This document shows, piece after piece, positions 60,594-64,000 of a DNA stretch of 64,000 bases; positions within the stretch are counted from its first letter, which is position 1; each line of letters starts with the position of its first letter. Made by a program: the position numbers and the translations under genes. The notes below the pieces were generated by a model. The model was not told where the DNA came from and did no database searches. It saw only the letters and a list, made by a program, of their open reading frames with translations. The DNA lies in the NCBI RefSeq assembly GCF_011440305.1, contig NZ_JAAOIW010000008.1:186001-250000 (forward strand). The letters run 5' to 3'. Source of the stretch: Paenibacillus agricola. Lineage in GTDB: Bacteria > Bacillota > Bacilli > Paenibacillales > NBRC-103111.

Positions 60594-61439
60594 TTATTTC
60601 CACGGCAGCAGCCTTCGCTCCAACCACTGGAGCCCTCGGTTAAAGAGCAACCCGAACAGAGAGAGCAGTAAAACCCCGACCATAAGCTTGGTCGTGATCA
60701 TCAGATTGCCGTAGTGCAGAATCATCGAACCCAGCCCCTGCTGGGCGGCAATCATCTCTGAGGAAACAAGCAGCAGTAGGGAGGTGCCTGCGGCAAGCTT
60801 AAGCCCAGCAAAAATCATCGGTAGTGACCCCGGAAGAATGACCTTACGGATGACGTTCATATGACTGGAGCCGAACGTAACTGCCGCTTTGATCCAGATC
60901 GGATCAACATTCTTCACACCTGAGTATGTGTTAATGACCACGGGAAAAAATACACCAAGGGCAATCATCGTAAATTTTGGCGTTTCCCCGATTCCGAGCC
61001 ATAAAATAATTAACGGCAATAGCGCAATCTTCGGAATTGGATAAATGGAATACACAATGGGCGTGAGAATTGCGTCCGTCCAGCGCGAAAAGCCTAGCAG
61101 CAGCCCGACAACAATACCTAATACCGCACCTATTGCATAGCCGATGGCAATTCTGTAAAGACTCGCAACTACATTTTTTTGCAGCTCGCCACTGATCAGC
61201 ATATCCCAACCTGCTGAAATGATAGACGTCGGTGCCGGTAGGAACAATGGTGGTACAAGCTCCAATCGGCAGATCGCTTCCCATAGCAACAAAATACCGA
61301 CAATTCCAAGCACAGATGCGTAGCCGGGTATTTTCTGCTCCAGAAACAACACACGGTTGCGTATGATATGCCGCTGTTCTCCTTGCTCCGAAACTCGGGA
61401 AGGCGTTTTGCTTATAACTTCTCTCGAAGATTGATTCAT
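60594..61439 (-). CDS. Sulfonate/nitrate/taurine-type ABC permease (SsuC-like)
   Basis: A 281-residue permease with six helices. N-terminal basic stretch, then GIVGILLLWEAICRLELVPPLFLPAP, typical of SsuC/TauC/ThiX. The EAA loop is visible in KAAVTFGSSHMNVIRKVILPGSLP. It would carry an anionic organic substrate such as an alkanesulfonate, or a pyrimidine. It follows the ATPase gene by 3 bases. No SsuD monooxygenase is adjacent, so a sulfonate substrate is only one option. Confidence 0.92.
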   Translation of the reverse strand: MNQSSREVISKTPSRVSEQGEQRHIIRNRVLFLEQKIPGYASVLGIVGILLLWEAICRLELVPPLFLPAPTSIISAGWDMLISGELQKNVVASLYRIAIGYAIGAVLGIVVGLLLGFSRWTDAILTPIVYSIYPIPKIALLPLIILWLGIGETPKFTMIALGVFFPVVINTYSGVKNVDPIWIKAAVTFGSSHMNVIRKVILPGSLPMIFAGLKLAAGTSLLLLVSSEMIAAQQGLGSMILHYGNLMITTKLMVGVLLLSLFGLLFNRGLQWLERRLLPWK

Positions 61440-61442
61440 GGC

Positions 61443-62219
61443 CTAACCCTCCTTCAACGCTTCTTGTGCGTCATGCCGGATCAGCTGCCAAATTTCATTA
61501 GTGTACCGCTCAGAAGCAGCCCGGTGTTGCTCCTGATCTCTACCCGTCTTAGGCAGATCGATATGAATCACTTCCTTGATTTGTCCGGGATGGCGTGAGA
61601 GGACAATGACTCGGTCAGCTAAATAAACGGCTTCCTGAATATTATGAGTGACGTACAGGGTGCTTAGACGGGTGCGATTCCAGATGGAGAGCAGTTCCTC
61701 CTGCATTAGCGTCCGCGTTTGCGCATCCAGTGCCGAGAACGGTTCATCCATCAGCAGCAGATCCGGTTCCACCGCCAGCGCTCGTGCAATCCCTACCCGT
61801 TGGCGCATTCCGCCAGACAGCTGTTTTGGGTAAGCTGACTCAAACCCGGTGAGTCCCACCATATCGATGAAGTGCTTACCTTTTTCGCGCTGCACCTGCT
61901 TACTTGCTCCTTGCTCCTCCAAGCCGAAAATAACATTTTCATACACGGTACGCCAAGGGAAAAGCGCAATTTCCTGGAAGACGATACCGAGCCGAGGAGG
62001 CTTACCGGAGGCTACGCCTTCAAAGTAAACCTCACCGCCAGAGGGCGTAAGTAGACCGCCGACAATATTTAACAGAGTGGACTTTCCGCAGCCGCTGGGG
62101 CCTACCAGCACTACGAACTCCTGTTCCTCAATGGTAAAGTTGATGTTTTGGAGAGCGGTGATATCTCGTTTTTTTGCATCCATGAACCGTTTCTCCACGT
62201 TATTCACTACGATTCTCAT
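61443..62219 (-). CDS. Sulfonate/nitrate/taurine-type ABC ATPase (SsuB-like)
   Basis: A 258-residue ATPase with Walker A GPSGCGKST, Q-loop VFQEIALFPWRTVYENV, signature LSGGMRQR, Walker B LLMDEPFSALDAQTR and the H-loop YVTHNIQEAV, all typical for SsuB/TauB/NrtD. It starts 4 bases after the binding-protein gene and ends 3 bases before the permease gene, which fits one tight operon of lipoprotein, ATPase and permease. Confidence 0.94.
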   Translation of the reverse strand: MRIVVNNVEKRFMDAKKRDITALQNINFTIEEQEFVVLVGPSGCGKSTLLNIVGGLLTPSGGEVYFEGVASGKPPRLGIVFQEIALFPWRTVYENVIFGLEEQGASKQVQREKGKHFIDMVGLTGFESAYPKQLSGGMRQRVGIARALAVEPDLLLMDEPFSALDAQTRTLMQEELLSIWNRTRLSTLYVTHNIQEAVYLADRVIVLSRHPGQIKEVIHIDLPKTGRDQEQHRAASERYTNEIWQLIRHDAQEALKEG

Positions 62220-62223
62220 GACG

Positions 62224-63285
62224 TCATTTCCCCAGCTTCTTTAATGCTTCATCCAGGAGCTCGGTATTCACGATTCCATTGGTGTCAACCACTTTTTCGA
62301 TCAGCTTCTCTTTGGCATACCAGTCCACCTGCGTCTTAATATCTGTGGCCAATAGCTTGCCGTCGCGATCCATGTAAGGAAGGCCCTGCTTTACATTTTC
62401 CTCTGGCTGGTCGGTGTATTTGGCGACAATTTTAACAACCTCGTCATAATTCACGCCAGGCACGACTTTACCATCCTTTTGCGTCAACACAGCATCGTAG
62501 TAATAACGCGTTGCCTTGGCATAGGCCTGCAAAAAGCGTACAGCTGCATCCTTATTACCCGCCAGCTTCGGTGAGAAGAACAAACCCGAGGTTTGGTACT
62601 CCATCTCGTCGCCTACCTGCGCCACAACTTTTCCGTAGCCTTCCTTCACAACAGCTGTGATGTTCGGCTCGTTAAGCATAACCGCATCGACCTGCTTGCT
62701 CTTCAACGATTCCATCAGGCCATTGATACTGTTCAGCGGCACCAGCTCGATATCCTTAAGAGCTAATCCGTGCTTTTCCAGTAGCCTACCCACCATGTAA
62801 TGATAAGTGGAGCCCGTTTGGGTTATTCCGATCTTTTTGCCTTTTAATTCCTCGATCGACTTGACAGGGGAGTCTTTGGGAACCATCAAGGCTGTTGAAG
62901 AATAGCCCTTCTGTTCTCTGCCTTTATCCGCAACGATAAGCAGTTTTTGACCACCAGCCACCATGTTATATAAACTCGCTGTTATCCCGGTTGCACCTAC
63001 ATCGACACTGCCCCCTGCAGTAGCCACAGCAATCGGCTGTGCAGCGTCGAACCATTTGGCTTTTGCATCAATGTTCAGTTCTTTAAAAAAGCCTTTCTCA
63101 ATCCCGATAAATAATGGCGCCGAACTAGCCAGCTTAAGCATGCCGATATCTACCGAAACCGCTTCAGCCTTAACAGGCTCTGCTGCGTTGCCGGATATTG
63201 GTTCCGCTTCCTTTTTTCCACAGCCAGCAAGAACGGTGGTCACGCATAGTATCGCAGTTAATGCGAAAAGTGATGCCTTTTTCAT
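62224..63285 (-). CDS. SsuA/NMT1-like ABC substrate-binding lipoprotein
   Basis: A 353-residue lipoprotein: lipobox VLAGC, then the NMT1/SsuA fold with SSAPLFIGIEKGFFKELNI, VATAGGSVDVGATGI and IGITQTGSTYHYMVGRLLEKHGL. It would bind an alkanesulfonate, nitrate, taurine or a thiamine precursor. ATG 63285 has GGAGGG 8 bases upstream; the frame opens 14 codons earlier. First gene of the operon. Confidence 0.93.
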   Translation of the reverse strand: MKKASLFALTAILCVTTVLAGCGKKEAEPISGNAAEPVKAEAVSVDIGMLKLASSAPLFIGIEKGFFKELNIDAKAKWFDAAQPIAVATAGGSVDVGATGITASLYNMVAGGQKLLIVADKGREQKGYSSTALMVPKDSPVKSIEELKGKKIGITQTGSTYHYMVGRLLEKHGLALKDIELVPLNSINGLMESLKSKQVDAVMLNEPNITAVVKEGYGKVVAQVGDEMEYQTSGLFFSPKLAGNKDAAVRFLQAYAKATRYYYDAVLTQKDGKVVPGVNYDEVVKIVAKYTDQPEENVKQGLPYMDRDGKLLATDIKTQVDWYAKEKLIEKVVDTNGIVNTELLDEALKKLGK

Positions 63286-63415
63286 TTTGTTACCCTCCAG
63301 TATAGTTCTTGGTTGAAATAAACCCATTTATAATTCGACAAACATAGTCGGATTACCTTCTTTTTTGCAAAATAAAATGAACAACGTTTATTATACGTGA
63401 ACAAAGATACTTCAA

Positions 63416-63910
63416 TTAATGTCTCCATTTTAATAAATGCGTATTTTCCCCCTGAATTTGTCGAGTGATATGTATAATTTGACCCGTATGATAGGCATAG
63501 TGAACCGTCATGTGGTAGAGCAACTCCTGAATTTGTCGGGTGTAGGAAGCGATTCCCGCTTCTGGAGGATAAACAATGTTGACCTCCCTCTGGAGGTCAC
63601 TCTCGGAAAGTGTGGCGAGCACAACGCGTGACTTTTCCCGAACAGAGGCGAGATGCTCTGAAAGCTCCCTGCATGTATACCCGCCTTCCGCCAAAAATTC
63701 TGCCGAGCGCTCACGCTCGTAAGAGTACCCGCCGATACTATTGGCAATATTGTGATATTCGTTGCCAGATAGATGCAGACATAAATTTCCTATGCTGTTC
63801 GTTCCCTCACGGAACTTTTTCCACAAAGCTTCGTCGGAAATTCGAAGTAACGCCGATTGAATTTTTTCCAATTCTTTATCAAGTAATTGCAAGGTTAATG
63901 TAATGAACAC
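63416..63910 (-). CDS. DinB-like DUF1572 protein, second copy
   Basis: A 164-residue four-helix protein of the DUF1572/DinB superfamily. The conserved pieces are GTNSIGNLCLHLSGNEYHNIANSIGG and VHYAYHTGQIIHITRQ. It shares the NSxGNLCLHL and YHTGQI motifs and the closing LLKWRH (LLQWKH in the other) with the gene at 36997-37536, so the two are paralogues. Putative metal ligands (histidines) are kept. Upstream of the sulfonate-type ABC operon on the same strand, but separated by 130 bases. Confidence 0.85.
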   Translation of the reverse strand: MFITLTLQLLDKELEKIQSALLRISDEALWKKFREGTNSIGNLCLHLSGNEYHNIANSIGGYSYERERSAEFLAEGGYTCRELSEHLASVREKSRVVLATLSESDLQREVNIVYPPEAGIASYTRQIQELLYHMTVHYAYHTGQIIHITRQIQGENTHLLKWRH

Positions 63911-64000
63911 CAGTATTCCTCCCAGTCCGTATAAAATACATCTTAGTCCCGTTGTGAATCAGCTGCCAGGCTGCTGTTGAAATGGTACAAGGTCTATCCG

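Overview
The window looks like chromosomal DNA from a spore-former-type Gram-positive bacterium of the Paenibacillus/Paenibacillaceae kind. The reasons are strong AGGAGG-type ribosome binding sites, frequent TTG and GTG starts, many lipoproteins, a YesM/YesN-type two-component pair beside a carbohydrate (CUT1) ABC transporter that has no ATPase gene of its own, a nupNOPQ-like nucleoside transporter, and stand-alone AraC and Gfo/Idh/MocA genes. This is inference from gene families; no 16S or other marker is present. I saw no rRNA, tRNA, CRISPR array, transposase or prophage gene.

Layout. 0.2-8 kb: housekeeping and stress genes (VOC protein, uronate-dehydrogenase-like epimerase, shortened UvrC-like nuclease, CorA, an orphan siderophore-type ATPase under a Fur-box-like site, membrane HD-GYP protein, DUF1232 protein, SDR). 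8.2-10.0 kb: a compact BlaI-repressor / M56-protease / DoxX module with the same 17-bp operator twice. 10-20.4 kb: carbohydrate-uptake region with two permeases, a binding protein, an acyl-CoA-dehydrogenase-like flavoprotein, YesN-type regulator, YesM-type kinase, Gfo/Idh/MocA oxidoreductase and a divergent AraC regulator. 20.4-24.3 kb: xpt and lacZ, with four phased DnaA-box-like 9-mers between them. 24.5-30.3 kb: two lipoproteins flanking a 1222-residue transporter-HEAT-cyclic-nucleotide-binding fusion. 30.5-36.8 kb: a diguanylate cyclase and a seven-gene glycan/envelope operon (membrane glycosyltransferase, GT2, DUF2304, EamA/SMR-like, FemAB-like, methyltransferase, XrtA-type polysaccharide deacetylase).

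37-42.4 kb: DUF1572/DinB-like protein and the nucleoside ABC transporter. 42.7-48.5 kb: acetyltransferase, then an operon of a GAF-PAS-GGDEF-EAL protein, a thiamine-diphosphate enzyme and a carboxymuconolactone-decarboxylase-like protein, then MsrA. 48.7-57.9 kb: two guanylate-kinase-like proteins, a flavin monooxygenase-like protein, MATE exporter, aldo/keto reductase, a 48-residue protein missed by length cut-offs, a catalase bracketed by two related hairpin repeats, and a uracil-DNA-glycosylase-fold protein. 58-63.9 kb: a polar amino acid ABC operon, a sulfonate/nitrate-type ABC operon and a second DUF1572 paralogue.

The most notable observations are the BlaI-M56-DoxX regulon, the DnaA-box cluster, a possible acetoin-sensing c-di-GMP protein cotranscribed with an acetolactate-synthase-like enzyme, the HEAT/cNMP transporter fusion, and an msrA gene whose reading frame has a good ribosome binding site in front of ATA but no normal start codon there.
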